Origin: Nitrospira japonica
GTDB lineage: Bacteria; Nitrospirota; Nitrospiria; Nitrospirales; Nitrospiraceae
NCBI RefSeq assembly: GCF_900169565.1
Contig: NZ_LT828648.1
Span: 3,694,501-3,758,500 of the forward strand
Length of the DNA stretch: 64,000 nt
Reading direction: 5' to 3'
Position numbers and translations under genes: made by a program. Below are positions 27,041-34,777 of this stretch, in pieces; within the stretch, counting starts at the first letter, position 1, and every line of letters begins with the position of its first letter. A model generated the notes under the pieces. The model worked only from the letters and a program-made list of their open reading frames with translations, ran no database searches and was not told the DNA's origin.

Positions 27041-27268
27041 ATGGATCCGGAAACGTTCCGCCGGATCTGCATGGTCTTCGACGGATTGGTGGTGGGATTC
27101 GGACTGTCACGGGTGGTCAGGGAGTTGGACCTGGCCTCCTCCCTGACCACTTACGGCATTCTGACGATCGTGATCCTTATCAATGCCTATCTGTTGTTCC
27201 GGTTCTTCCGGGATTGGGATCGGGAGTTTCCCCCCGTTTCTACTTCTTCTACTTCACTTCAATCGTGA
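27041..27268 (+). CDS. Small membrane protein (75 aa)
   Basis: A 75-residue protein with a membrane segment YGILTIVILINAYLLFRFF and possibly a weaker one near GLVVGFGLSRVV. It starts 3 bases after the Rrf2 stop and is likely cotranslated with it. Function unknown. Its last 20 bases overlap the convergent gene. Confidence 0.55.
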   Translation: MDPETFRRICMVFDGLVVGFGLSRVVRELDLASSLTTYGILTIVILINAYLLFRFFRDWDREFPPVSTSSTSLQS

Positions 27269-27590
27269 CGACGGATTCCGCCGCCAGCATCTTATGGTCG
27301 TCCGTCGCCGCCACGACCTTGATTTCGTGTTTGCCAGGGGCCAGATTGGTGAAGGTCCCCTTGAATCCCTTCTGATACTGCCCATCGAGATAGACATGAG
27401 CATGATGGGCTTTGACGCCCTTCGCCAATTCGTACTTGAGATCGACGGAGGCGCCGTCGACGCTCGCGCCGTCGGCGGGCGCCGTGATCGTCACCTTCGA
27501 CCCGTCCTCATCGCCCGCCAATACCGCCGAGGCCGCGCCGTTCACGGCCAATACACCTACCAACACGATCGCACACGTCATCCCTCGCAT
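27249..27590 (-). CDS. Exported Ig-like domain protein
   Basis: A 113-residue exported protein with a signal peptide (CAIVLVGVLAVNGAASAVLA). The mature part is one beta-sandwich-like domain: VTITAPADGASVDGASVDLKYELAKG, HHAHVYLDGQY, KGTFTNLAPGKHEIKVVA, ending VVTIEVK. The His pair in VKAHHAHVYL could bind metal, but this is speculation. It resembles DUF4399-like periplasmic proteins. Convergent with the small membrane-protein gene. Confidence 0.7.
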   Translation of the reverse strand: MRGMTCAIVLVGVLAVNGAASAVLAGDEDGSKVTITAPADGASVDGASVDLKYELAKGVKAHHAHVYLDGQYQKGFKGTFTNLAPGKHEIKVVAATDDHKMLAAESVVTIEVK

Positions 27591-27745
27591 CCTCGCCTTG
27601 CCTCCCGTTGATGAGAATTGAATCGCGACGGTCGTCTCGATGGAGAGCGACTGTTCGATGGTCTATACCGGAGCGCCGTTCAGCGAGTCAAACCGGGAAT
27701 CAGGTCCATCGGCGGCGGGTAACAGACAGTATGTATTCCCATTCA

Positions 27746-27775
27746 TTGACTCGCCCCCGAATCCTTTGCTAGCCT
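27746..27775 (+). promoter_or_regulatory. Predicted promoter of the fibronectin-type lipoprotein gene
   Basis: TTGACT (27746-27751), 18-bp spacer, TAGCCT (27770-27775) with TGC directly before it. It is nearly the same sequence as the tkt promoter 530 bp downstream. Confidence 0.6.
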
Positions 27776-27843
27776 TCCCGCTGCCGATCAGCCATCCGTC
27801 TCGACAGGACCGCCCCCTCACCTCCATTCGACGAGAGGTTGTG

Positions 27844-28248
27844 ATGACCACCCTCCTCCCGACATCCGGTTTCCCGTTTCGCACCGTTCAGGCCGTGCTG
27901 TTGTCGTTGATGCCCGCCGCGCTGAGCGCGTGCGGACAGGGCGGCGGAAATACCATGGGGGCCGTTCCGGACACCGGCGGATCCGTGTCGTCACTGAGCG
28001 TCACCCTGGCCTGGGATCCGGTTCCCGATCCCGCGGTGACGGGATACATCATTCATTACGGACGCTCGTCTCCGAATCAGCGCGGATCCTGCCGGTATGA
28101 AGCGTCGCTCTTCGTCTCGCAACCCAAGGGAACCGTACATAACCTGCGCCCCGAGACACGGTATTATTTCTCGGTCAGTTCGTACAACGGAGTCGAAGGG
28201 TCGTGTTCGGAAGAAGTGTCGACCATTACTCCCGCCTCGCCCGCATGA
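27844..28248 (+). CDS. Lipoprotein with a fibronectin type III-like domain
   Basis: A 134-residue lipoprotein. The signal peptide ends LMPAALSAC with a lipobox Cys. The mature part is one fibronectin type III-like domain: VTLAWDPVPDPAVTGYIIHYG, then TVHNLRPETRYYFSVSSYNG. Two Cys residues (SCRYE and SCSEE) may form a disulfide. The ATG at 27844 is preferred over an in-frame ATG 68 codons upstream because it leads directly into the signal peptide and lies downstream of the predicted promoter. Confidence 0.7.
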   Translation: MTTLLPTSGFPFRTVQAVLLSLMPAALSACGQGGGNTMGAVPDTGGSVSSLSVTLAWDPVPDPAVTGYIIHYGRSSPNQRGSCRYEASLFVSQPKGTVHNLRPETRYYFSVSSYNGVEGSCSEEVSTITPASPA

Positions 28249-28275
28249 TCGCCGGAGACCTCGCGTCCGACTTCA

Positions 28276-28305
28276 TTGACTCGTCCGCCTCGGGTTTGCT
28301 AGCCT
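28276..28305 (+). promoter_or_regulatory. Predicted promoter of tkt
   Basis: TTGACT (28276-28281), 18-bp spacer, TAGCCT (28300-28305) with extended TGC. The block TTCATTGACTCG and the downstream TTTGCTAGCCT are shared with the promoter at 27746. Confidence 0.65.
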
Positions 28306-28379
28306 GAGTTTTCTCTTCTTGCCGCCGCGCGCGAGTGAACGCACGAGAGCGCCCGGCGGAATTCCAGAAAGGAGTTTCA

Positions 28380-30245
28380 ATGGCCAGCCCGAGCCTCACC
28401 CCCGATCTCCTCACGACGCTCCATAATAAAGCCACGACGCTCCGGATCGAAAGCGTTCGGGCCACCAGCGAGGCCGGCAGCGGACATCCGTCGAGTTGCT
28501 GCTCCGCCGCGGACATTGTGTCCGCCCTGTTCTTCCACGTCATGCGGTACGATCCGAAGAACCCCAAGGCTCCCAACAGCGACCGATTCGTCCTGTCAAA
28601 GGGACACGCCGCTCCGCTGCTGTACGCCGCCTGGGCCGAAGCGGGTCTGTTTCCGGTCAGCGAGTTGCTCAAGCTGAGAACCCTGACGTCCGACCTCGAA
28701 GGCCATCCGACTCCCCGGCTCCCGTTCGTGGACATGGCAACCGGCTCGCTCGGCCAAGGACTTCCCGTGGGCGTCGGTATCGCGCTCGATGCGAAATTCG
28801 TCGACAAGCTGAGCCGCCGCACGTACGTGTTGATGGGGGACGGAGAATCCGTCGAAGGCTCCGTCTGGGAAGCGGCGGAAATAGCCCGCCAGTATGCCCT
28901 GGACAATCTCTGCGCCATCATTGATGTGAACCGGCTCGGACAGAGCGACCCGACGATGCTGCAACATGATATGGATGCCTATCGCGCCCGCTGGTCCGGC
29001 TTCGGATGGCACGCGATAGTGATCGACGGTCACGACCTCACGGCGATCGTCTCGGCCTTCTCGAAGGCCGCCGAGACAAAAGGGCGCCCCACGGTAATTT
29101 TGGCCAAGACCTTCAAGGGCCGGGGCATCTCCTTCATGGAGGACCATGCCAACTGGCACGGCAAGCCCATCCCGAAGGGCGAGGACATGCAAAAAGCCGT
29201 CGACGAATTGACCAAGCAATTCAAGCCAAACGGCACCCAGGTCGTCATCCCGAAGCCGGTCCCGCCCACGACTGCTCCTGCAGCCGCGGGGACCATGCCG
29301 GCTTCTCCCTATAAGATCGGTGATTCAGCCGCGACACGAGAGGCCTTCGGCGTAGCGCTCGAGGCGATCGGGGCCGTCAACCAGCAGATCGTGGCGCTCG
29401 ATGCCGATGTGAAAAATTCGACCTACACCGAAAAATTCGGCAAGAAATTTCCGAACCGATTCTTCGAAAGTTTTATTGCGGAGCAAAACATGCTCGGCGC
29501 GGCGGCCGGACTCGCCGCCTGCGGGAAAATTCCCTTCGTCGCCACCTTCGCCGCCTTTTTCACCAGAGCATACGACTTCATCCGCATGGCCGCCATCAGC
29601 GGCTCGAACATCAAACTCGTCGGCACGCACGTCGGGGTCAGCATCGGAGAAGACGGACCGTCGCAGATGGGCCTTGAGGACATCGCGATGATGGCCGCAC
29701 AACCGGGGGTGACGGTCCTCTATCCGTCGGACGCCACCAGCACCTACCGGCTCGTCGAAGCCGCCGCGGCCCATAAGGGCATGGTGTATCTGCGCGCCGG
29801 CCGGCCGAAGGCGCCCGTGATATACGGGGCGGACGAGCGGTTCCCCATCGGCGGATCGAAAGTCGTCCGCCACGGTCAATCGGACGTCCTCACCATCGTA
29901 GCGGCGGGCGTCACCCTATTTGAAGCGCTCAAAGCCCACGATCAATTGAAAGCGGCCGGGATCTCCGTACGCGTGGTCGATCTGTACAGCATCGTCCCCA
30001 TCGACCGCACCACGCTGCTGGATTGCGCTCGCTCGACGCAGGGGCGGATCCTCACCGTCGAAGACCACTACGCGCACGGCGGACTCGGCGATTCCGTGCT
30101 GGGCGCCGTCGGCGCCGAGGGCATCCGCGTGCACAAGCTCGCCGTGCGGGTCATCCCTCACAGCGGGAAACCCGAAGAGCTCGTCGATCACTTTGGCATA
30201 GGAGCGCGCTCCATTGTCGAAGCGGCAAAGCAAATCATCAAGTAA
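28380..30245 (+). CDS. tkt: Transketolase
   Basis: A 621-residue transketolase in the shorter form related to animal-type enzymes. It transfers two-carbon units in the pentose phosphate and carbon-rearrangement pathways with thiamine diphosphate. Visible parts: SEAGSGHPSSC at the N-terminus, the ThDP motif VLMGDGESVEGSVWEAAEIA through DVNRLGQSD, and in the second half EQNMLGAAAGLAACG and GEDGPSQMGLEDIAMM. AAAGGAG precedes the ATG at 28380. The Crp/Fnr gene overlaps its 3' end. Confidence 0.93.
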   Translation: MASPSLTPDLLTTLHNKATTLRIESVRATSEAGSGHPSSCCSAADIVSALFFHVMRYDPKNPKAPNSDRFVLSKGHAAPLLYAAWAEAGLFPVSELLKLRTLTSDLEGHPTPRLPFVDMATGSLGQGLPVGVGIALDAKFVDKLSRRTYVLMGDGESVEGSVWEAAEIARQYALDNLCAIIDVNRLGQSDPTMLQHDMDAYRARWSGFGWHAIVIDGHDLTAIVSAFSKAAETKGRPTVILAKTFKGRGISFMEDHANWHGKPIPKGEDMQKAVDELTKQFKPNGTQVVIPKPVPPTTAPAAAGTMPASPYKIGDSAATREAFGVALEAIGAVNQQIVALDADVKNSTYTEKFGKKFPNRFFESFIAEQNMLGAAAGLAACGKIPFVATFAAFFTRAYDFIRMAAISGSNIKLVGTHVGVSIGEDGPSQMGLEDIAMMAAQPGVTVLYPSDATSTYRLVEAAAAHKGMVYLRAGRPKAPVIYGADERFPIGGSKVVRHGQSDVLTIVAAGVTLFEALKAHDQLKAAGISVRVVDLYSIVPIDRTTLLDCARSTQGRILTVEDHYAHGGLGDSVLGAVGAEGIRVHKLAVRVIPHSGKPEELVDHFGIGARSIVEAAKQIIK

Positions 30246-30942
30246 CGGGGAGGCTGCGGCCCTTCCGCCGGGGATCGCACACATTCCCCTGCTCAATATC
30301 CTGTCCGACACGGACCGTCGTCACATGCTCGGCGAGCTGTCGGAAGCCCGCTACGGTAAAGACGATTACATCTTCCGCGAAGGCGATCCCACCGAATACT
30401 TCCACATCGTCAAAGAAGGCATCGTCAAGTGCGTCAAGTCCTCGCCCGAGGGCAAGGAATGCACGTTGAAAATGTTGATGCCAGGCGACCTGTTCTGTTG
30501 CGACGCCGCCGCCTTCGACGGAGCCTGCCATCCGGGCGCCGCACAATCGATGGGCGACGTGAGCGTCTTGAGGATGAAAAAGACCGCCTATTTCGAATTG
30601 CTTCGGCGCAGTCCCGACGCCGCGCTCGAAGTCATCAAATATCTGGGCGCCCGGCTCAACGAAGCGCAGGAGAAAGCCAAGTTGCTCGCCTTGGACCGCA
30701 CCGATCAACGCCTGGCGGCCCTGTTGCTTGACCTGGCCGAACGCAGCGGCGTTCCGGATCCGCAGGGCATCAGGCTCGCCGTGCGTCTCACCCGTCAGGA
30801 CATGGCTGACATGATCGGCACCACGACCGAAACCGCCATCCGCATCATGAGCCGGTTCAAAAAGGACCGTCTCGTGGCCGGGACGGCAAACCGGTTGATT
30901 ATCAAGGACCTCGCGCGCCTCAAGTCCTTCGCATCCGTCTAA
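30214..30942 (+). CDS. Crp/Fnr-family transcriptional regulator
   Basis: A regulator of about 242 residues. The N-terminal cyclic-nucleotide-binding-like barrel includes NILSDTDRRHML, YIFREGDPTEYFHIVKEGIVKC and LKMLMPGDLFCCDAAAF, and the C-terminal winged helix reads RLTRQDMADMIGTTTETAIRIMSRF. No Fnr-type four-Cys cluster is evident, though Cys residues occur in the barrel (GDLFCCD, GACHPG). The start is uncertain: TTG at 30214 has an AGGAG 9 bases upstream but lies inside tkt, giving a 32-base overlap; no ATG precedes the barrel. It is followed by nirK, whose promoter carries a Crp/Fnr-like palindrome. Confidence 0.85.
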   Translation: MSKRQSKSSSNGEAAALPPGIAHIPLLNILSDTDRRHMLGELSEARYGKDDYIFREGDPTEYFHIVKEGIVKCVKSSPEGKECTLKMLMPGDLFCCDAAAFDGACHPGAAQSMGDVSVLRMKKTAYFELLRRSPDAALEVIKYLGARLNEAQEKAKLLALDRTDQRLAALLLDLAERSGVPDPQGIRLAVRLTRQDMADMIGTTTETAIRIMSRFKKDRLVAGTANRLIIKDLARLKSFASV

Positions 30943-30968
30943 TTTCACGCGCCTGTCGGGTATTTTCC

Positions 30969-31017
30969 AAAAACATGACGAATATCATGTTTTTGCTTCT
31001 ACCTCCTTCTGTATCCT
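30969..31017 (+). promoter_or_regulatory. Putative Crp/Fnr operator and promoter upstream of nirK
   Basis: A perfect palindrome AAAAACATGA (30969-30978), CGAATA, TCATGTTTTT (30985-30994) contains the TGA-N6-TCA core of Crp/Fnr-family sites. A -10 box TATCCT is at 31012-31017, and no -35 match is seen. With a start near 31023, the palindrome is centred at about -41.5, the class II activator position. It might also work as a terminator for the regulator gene. Confidence 0.6.
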
Positions 31018-31079
31018 GCCGGCACAGTTCGACCCTTTTTTCATAACCTGGCTGTCATCTCCAAGAAGGAGGCCCCAAT

Positions 31080-32066
31080 ATGGAGACTCGTCGTCCGCAT
31101 CCGCATCCCATCCTCGCCGGTCTTGCCGCCTGCCTGCTGATTCCGCTTTCGCTCGATGCGACTCCGGCCAACGCCAAGACGCACGAAGTTGCGATGACGG
31201 CGGTCGAGACCGATGTCGTCATCGACGGCAGCGGCGAGAAGTACGCCGCCTGGACGTTCAACGGAACGATGCCCGGGCCCGTGATTCGCGTCACGGAAGG
31301 CGATACGATCAAGTTCACGCTCACGAATCCCGCGACGAACAAATATCCGCACGCGATGGACTTTCATGCGGCCGAGATCGACTTCTTGAAGAACTATCGC
31401 GCCATCAATGCGGGCGAAACCCTCACCTATTCCTTCGTCGCCAAGAAACCGGGCGTCTTCTTCTACCACTGCGGCGCGCCGCCGATGATCCAACACGTGG
31501 CCCGCGGCATGTTCGGCGCCGTCATCGTGGATCCGAAGAATGCCAAAGCCTGGCCGAAAGCCGATCGCGAGTACGTGCTGGTGCAGTCGGAACTGTACAA
31601 GAATCCGGACGACGTGCAGGCCATGTTCGACCGGAAGTTCGAGCACGTGATCTTCAACGGGGGGGTCTTCAAATATCATCCGTTCGTCACCGGTGGCGGC
31701 AAACTCGACGCCAAGCCCGGCGAGCGGGTACGGATCTTTTTTGTGAACGCGGGTCCGAACGAATTTTCGGCCTTCCATCCGATCGGCGAGATTTGGGACA
31801 GCGTGTATGAGAGCGGCAACCCGGCCAATAAGCTGAGCGGGGTGCAAACCTACGTGGTGGGCCCGGGCGGCGCGGCCGTCTTCGACGTGGTCGTGGAATC
31901 GGCCGGCGCCTATCCGCTGGTCACACATTCTCTGACGGGCGCGCTCCGTGGAGGCATCGCCGTGCTGGTGGCATCGCCGGACGCCGGCTCGCAACCCCTG
32001 ATGCCGATGGTGCCATGGAAAGTGTTGGTGCCCCAGACTGAAATCACTCCGGTCCCGGTGCCGTAA
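31080..32066 (+). CDS. nirK: Copper-containing nitrite reductase-like two-domain multicopper oxidase
   Basis: A 328-residue exported cupredoxin protein. After the signal peptide, domain 1 shows HAMDFHAAE (type 1 His, active-site Asp, type 2 His) and YHCGAPPMIQHVARGM (type 2 His, type 1 Cys, type 1 His, type 1 Met). Domain 2 has FHPIGEIWD, with the second-shell His expected in NirK, and LVTHSL with the remaining type 2 His. All copper ligands of NirK appear present, so periplasmic reduction of nitrite to nitric oxide is likely. Other two-domain multicopper oxidases cannot be excluded. AAGGAGG precedes the ATG. The Crp/Fnr gene and its operator-like palindrome lie directly upstream. Confidence 0.8.
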   Translation: METRRPHPHPILAGLAACLLIPLSLDATPANAKTHEVAMTAVETDVVIDGSGEKYAAWTFNGTMPGPVIRVTEGDTIKFTLTNPATNKYPHAMDFHAAEIDFLKNYRAINAGETLTYSFVAKKPGVFFYHCGAPPMIQHVARGMFGAVIVDPKNAKAWPKADREYVLVQSELYKNPDDVQAMFDRKFEHVIFNGGVFKYHPFVTGGGKLDAKPGERVRIFFVNAGPNEFSAFHPIGEIWDSVYESGNPANKLSGVQTYVVGPGGAAVFDVVVESAGAYPLVTHSLTGALRGGIAVLVASPDAGSQPLMPMVPWKVLVPQTEITPVPVP

Positions 32067-32113
32067 CGGTCCGGAGGGACATGAACCCGGCTGTCATGAA
32101 CCGGCCGGGAAGC

Positions 32114-32143
32114 GGCGCGGCCTCCATCTCAAGAGGTCGCGCC
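32114..32143 (+). terminator. Hairpin after nirK
   Basis: Arms GGCGCGGCCTC (32114-32124) and GAGGTCGCGCC (32133-32143) pair over 11 bases with one G-T and an 8-base loop. No U-run follows, so it may be a weak terminator or an RNA-stabilising structure. Confidence 0.45.
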
Positions 32144-32172
32144 GGCCGTCTTCTCCACAAGGAGTCTATGGA

Positions 32173-32571
32173 ATGAATCGGAATGGTCTGCAATCCCGCG
32201 TGAAGGTGCAGGTGCTTTGGCTCATGCTCTGTTGTCTCTCCGGATGGCCGCTGCAGAATGCTCAGGCCGGTTCACCCGTTCATCGCATCTCGCTCCAAGT
32301 CGGCGGGCCCGGCTGTGCCATCCAGCAGACCGTCCTTTCAAAAACGCTCCTGGTCCTCCCGGGGGTCATGGCCGTGGATTGGTCCTTGCTGCCCGACCAT
32401 GCATTGATCGATCTCGATGCCCGGTCTATCACCGAGCAGGATCTCGTGGCCGCCGCCGCGCAGGCCGCGGGTCCGTCCTGCGAAGTCCGGCCAATGGCGT
32501 CCTGCATCAGTCCCATGCCGGCCGGCTCAATGACAGCCAGACCGATCGAATCGGCTGGACCTCTTCAATAA
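32173..32571 (+). CDS. Exported heavy-metal-associated-like domain protein with one Cys at the metal site
   Basis: A 132-residue exported protein. The signal peptide ends around NAQAGS. The domain then follows the HMA order: ISLQVGGPGCAIQQTVLSKTLLVLPGV, VDWSLLPDHALIDLD, TEQDLVAAAAQAAG. Where metal-binding HMA domains have C-x-x-C, only one Cys remains (GCAI), with a second Cys after the last helix (PSCEV). Position after nirK suggests copper delivery or sensing, which is inference only. ATG 32173 follows AAGGAG. Its stop overlaps the convergent gene by 7 bp. Confidence 0.6.
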   Translation: MNRNGLQSRVKVQVLWLMLCCLSGWPLQNAQAGSPVHRISLQVGGPGCAIQQTVLSKTLLVLPGVMAVDWSLLPDHALIDLDARSITEQDLVAAAAQAAGPSCEVRPMASCISPMPAGSMTARPIESAGPLQ

Positions 32572-32864
32572 ACGACTGCCGGACGACTCCCCTTCACCAG
32601 CAGCAGCAACCGTTCCTGTTGCAAGGGCTGATCGGGATCCCGGGTATAGTGAGAAGGATCCGCAGCCACCTCCACCTTGCTCAAAGGAATCGATAATTGC
32701 TGCCGCATATGCGGCACGTCGGTGTCCAACGCCAACGCGACGAGTTGATCGGTACAGCCCGTCACTTCGGCATTGAGATCCCGAGCATCGTCGAACTGCA
32801 CGCTGACTCGTTCCTCCGGATTGATCCACTTGCGGATCACTTCGGCTTTTTCCAGGTTACTCAT
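32565..32864 (-). CDS. Small hypothetical protein (99 aa)
   Basis: A 99-residue soluble protein. It starts MSNLEKAEVIRKWINPEERVSVQFDD in short runs and continues with ALALDTDVPHM and QLSIPLSKVEVAADP. The beta-rich pattern recalls small PilZ- or SH3-like folds, but no family is certain. The ATG at 32864 is chosen because GGAGGAG lies 7 bases upstream. It is downstream of a membrane-protein gene on the same strand, 46 bp away. Confidence 0.6.
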   Translation of the reverse strand: MSNLEKAEVIRKWINPEERVSVQFDDARDLNAEVTGCTDQLVALALDTDVPHMRQQLSIPLSKVEVAADPSHYTRDPDQPLQQERLLLLVKGSRPAVVY

Positions 32865-32910
32865 CTGTATCTCCTCCATTTCCCTCTTCCTTCCTTCAAG
32901 CACTCCCTTT

Positions 32911-33426
32911 TCAGGCCGCTCTGTAGCCTTCCGTCATCTTCGTTTCGACGGATTCCACGACTCTCGACCCGATGATGGAGCCCCAGATCGTCGTTCCAAG
33001 CGACAGAATACCCCCGATCGCGACGAACCACGCGACGAAGGAGACGATGTCGGAAGGCGGCACGGTTTCGGCCAACATGGCACCCAGACTCATGGCAGTC
33101 GGCGGCAACACCATCAGGATTACCGTCAGCAGTCCCCACAGTGTCAATCCATGGAAAATACTTTCGACATAGCTTGACGAATCGGAAACCCACGCTGCAA
33201 CGTAGCCCCCGATAAAGGCGGCGGCAAGCCACGCGACACCGCTCCATGCGAGCACCCAGTATGCCGTCGAGCCTTCCGGTAAAGACCCCGAACCGACATA
33301 TGCCATTCCAAGTCCCAGGGCACTGACGACGATATGGAGTCCCAGTGCAACGGACAATCCCGCCCCCACGGCCGGCCATCGAAACAACACCAGTTTCGAG
33401 CGATCGCGAAACGATAAAAATAGCAT
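32911..33426 (-). CDS. Multi-pass membrane protein of unknown function
   Basis: A 171-residue protein with four predicted membrane helices: VGAGLSVALGLHIVVSALGLGMAYV, VLAWSGVAWLAAAFIGGYVAAWV, LTLWGLLTVILMVLPPTAMSL and IVSFVAWFVAIGGILSLGTTIWGS. It has the GGYVAA pattern seen in YrzE/TIGR04086-like or related small membrane proteins, though no specific function is known. GGGAGG precedes the ATG. Confidence 0.65.
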   Translation of the reverse strand: MLFLSFRDRSKLVLFRWPAVGAGLSVALGLHIVVSALGLGMAYVGSGSLPEGSTAYWVLAWSGVAWLAAAFIGGYVAAWVSDSSSYVESIFHGLTLWGLLTVILMVLPPTAMSLGAMLAETVPPSDIVSFVAWFVAIGGILSLGTTIWGSIIGSRVVESVETKMTEGYRAA

Positions 33427-33871
33427 GGTGCGCCTCCCACACTAGGGTTTCGGAGAGGTTGTGGCTCAACAAATATCCATACTCATGAGGCATGGTCCGT
33501 GCCTTTCCAGCAACGGAGGATACTTCAAGCAAATCGACGCGCGCTCTCCCCCCAGACGAGACGGAATTTCTCTGTCTCGTCCAACCTGTCCTCTTGGCCA
33601 TTGCGTTCAGTTCCATTCCAATTTTCCGCACACCCACCGCGAGTCACACACACGCAGGGGGTAACGACATCGAGCGATATCGCACCCACCGCACGTGTCG
33701 GCTCCACTCATGCACCGACCTCGCCAGAGCCTCGCGATTCGTCACGGTTCGCTTTTCAGGGAAAACCTACGATAGGCCGCTGAGATGCGCGAGATCTCGC
33801 TTGGCCTCAAAGTTGCTCTGCCCTTGATCGACATCCGCGCAACTCATTCTCCCATCTCGGAACGGAGCAGG
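33427..33871. other. Intergenic region, 445 bp
   Basis: The longest gap in the window, between divergent genes. No convincing gene was found: short frames on both strands lack ribosome-binding sites. An ACACACACGCAGGGG stretch lies near 33650. A TTGATCGACATC sequence at 33824-33835 only half matches an Fnr box. A GGAGCAGG ribosome-binding site for the FNT gene ends the region. Confidence 0.5.
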
Positions 33872-34744
33872 ATGATGGACTATGTGAAGCCGCACGACGT
33901 CGTGAAAGACATGGTAAGCACGGGCGCGCTCAAGCTGGATGTGCCGGCCTCGCACCTCGTAATCCGCGGAGCCCTGGCCGGAGCCTACCTTGGGATCGCA
34001 ACCAGCATGGCCGTGACGGCGGCGGTCGAGACCGGTAGTTGGCTGGTCGGATCGCTGCTGTTTCCCATCGGACTGTGCATCGCGATTTTGCTGCGGACCG
34101 AAATCATCACCGGAAGCTTCGCGCTGCTGCCCTGCGCGACAGCGGCAGGAAAGGAGAACGCCTGCGTCAGTCGGGTGCTCGTCAACTGGGGATGGGTGTT
34201 TCTGGGCAACCTGCTCGGCAGCGTCGTCTACGCGGCCATGCTGGCCATCGTGCTGACGACGGCGGGAGACGCGGGGCTCTCCGCAACCGGCACCAAGCTG
34301 ATCGCCATCGCCGAAGCCAAGACCAATTACTACGCGTCCCACGGCTCGGCCGGCATGCTGACCGTGTTCACAAAGGCGGTGCTGTGCAATTGGATGGTGA
34401 GCCTCGCGGTCGTGTTCGCGTTTGCGACGACCTCCCTGTCCGGCAAGATCTTGGCCATCTGGGGTCCGACTCTGCTCTTCTTCTCGCAAGGGTTCGAACA
34501 CGCGGTCGTCAACATGTTCGTCATTCCGGTCGGCATGTTGCTGGGCGCGCACGTCACGCTGGCGGACTGGTGGATCTGGAACCAGATCCCGGTCACGCTG
34601 GGCAACCTGGTCGGTGGAATGGTGTTTACGGGCTTGGCCATTTATTTCACCCACCGGACTCCGGCGACGGCTCCTGTCGTGCAGGCCCCGGTGGAATCCG
34701 CCACCGTGCCCGAACATGGACGCGGATATTCTCCGTCATTCTGA
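33872..34744 (+). CDS. Formate/nitrite transporter (FNT) family channel
   Basis: A 290-residue FNT protein with six membrane helices. It opens with a helical DYVKPHDVVKDMVSTGALK segment. The pore-lining parts include RGALAGAYLGIATSMAV, FPIGLCIAILLRTEIITGSFAL, and NWMVSLAVVFAFATTSLSGK, followed by FEHAVVNMFVIPVGM, the family's conserved FEH. FNT proteins move small monovalent anions or their acids (formate, nitrite, hydrosulfide). Nitrite is the natural guess in a neighbourhood with nirK. The start is one of two adjacent ATGs (33872 or 33875), with GGAGCAGG upstream. Confidence 0.85.
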   Translation: MMDYVKPHDVVKDMVSTGALKLDVPASHLVIRGALAGAYLGIATSMAVTAAVETGSWLVGSLLFPIGLCIAILLRTEIITGSFALLPCATAAGKENACVSRVLVNWGWVFLGNLLGSVVYAAMLAIVLTTAGDAGLSATGTKLIAIAEAKTNYYASHGSAGMLTVFTKAVLCNWMVSLAVVFAFATTSLSGKILAIWGPTLLFFSQGFEHAVVNMFVIPVGMLLGAHVTLADWWIWNQIPVTLGNLVGGMVFTGLAIYFTHRTPATAPVVQAPVESATVPEHGRGYSPSF

Positions 34745-34777
34745 GACGGTCTTTCTGATGATCGTGGAGACGGTTCG

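Noticed and set aside
33824-33837. Possible Fnr box upstream of the FNT gene (TTGATCGACATCCG)
   Set aside because: Only the first half-site fits; the second half differs at two of five positions, and no promoter with suitable spacing was found.
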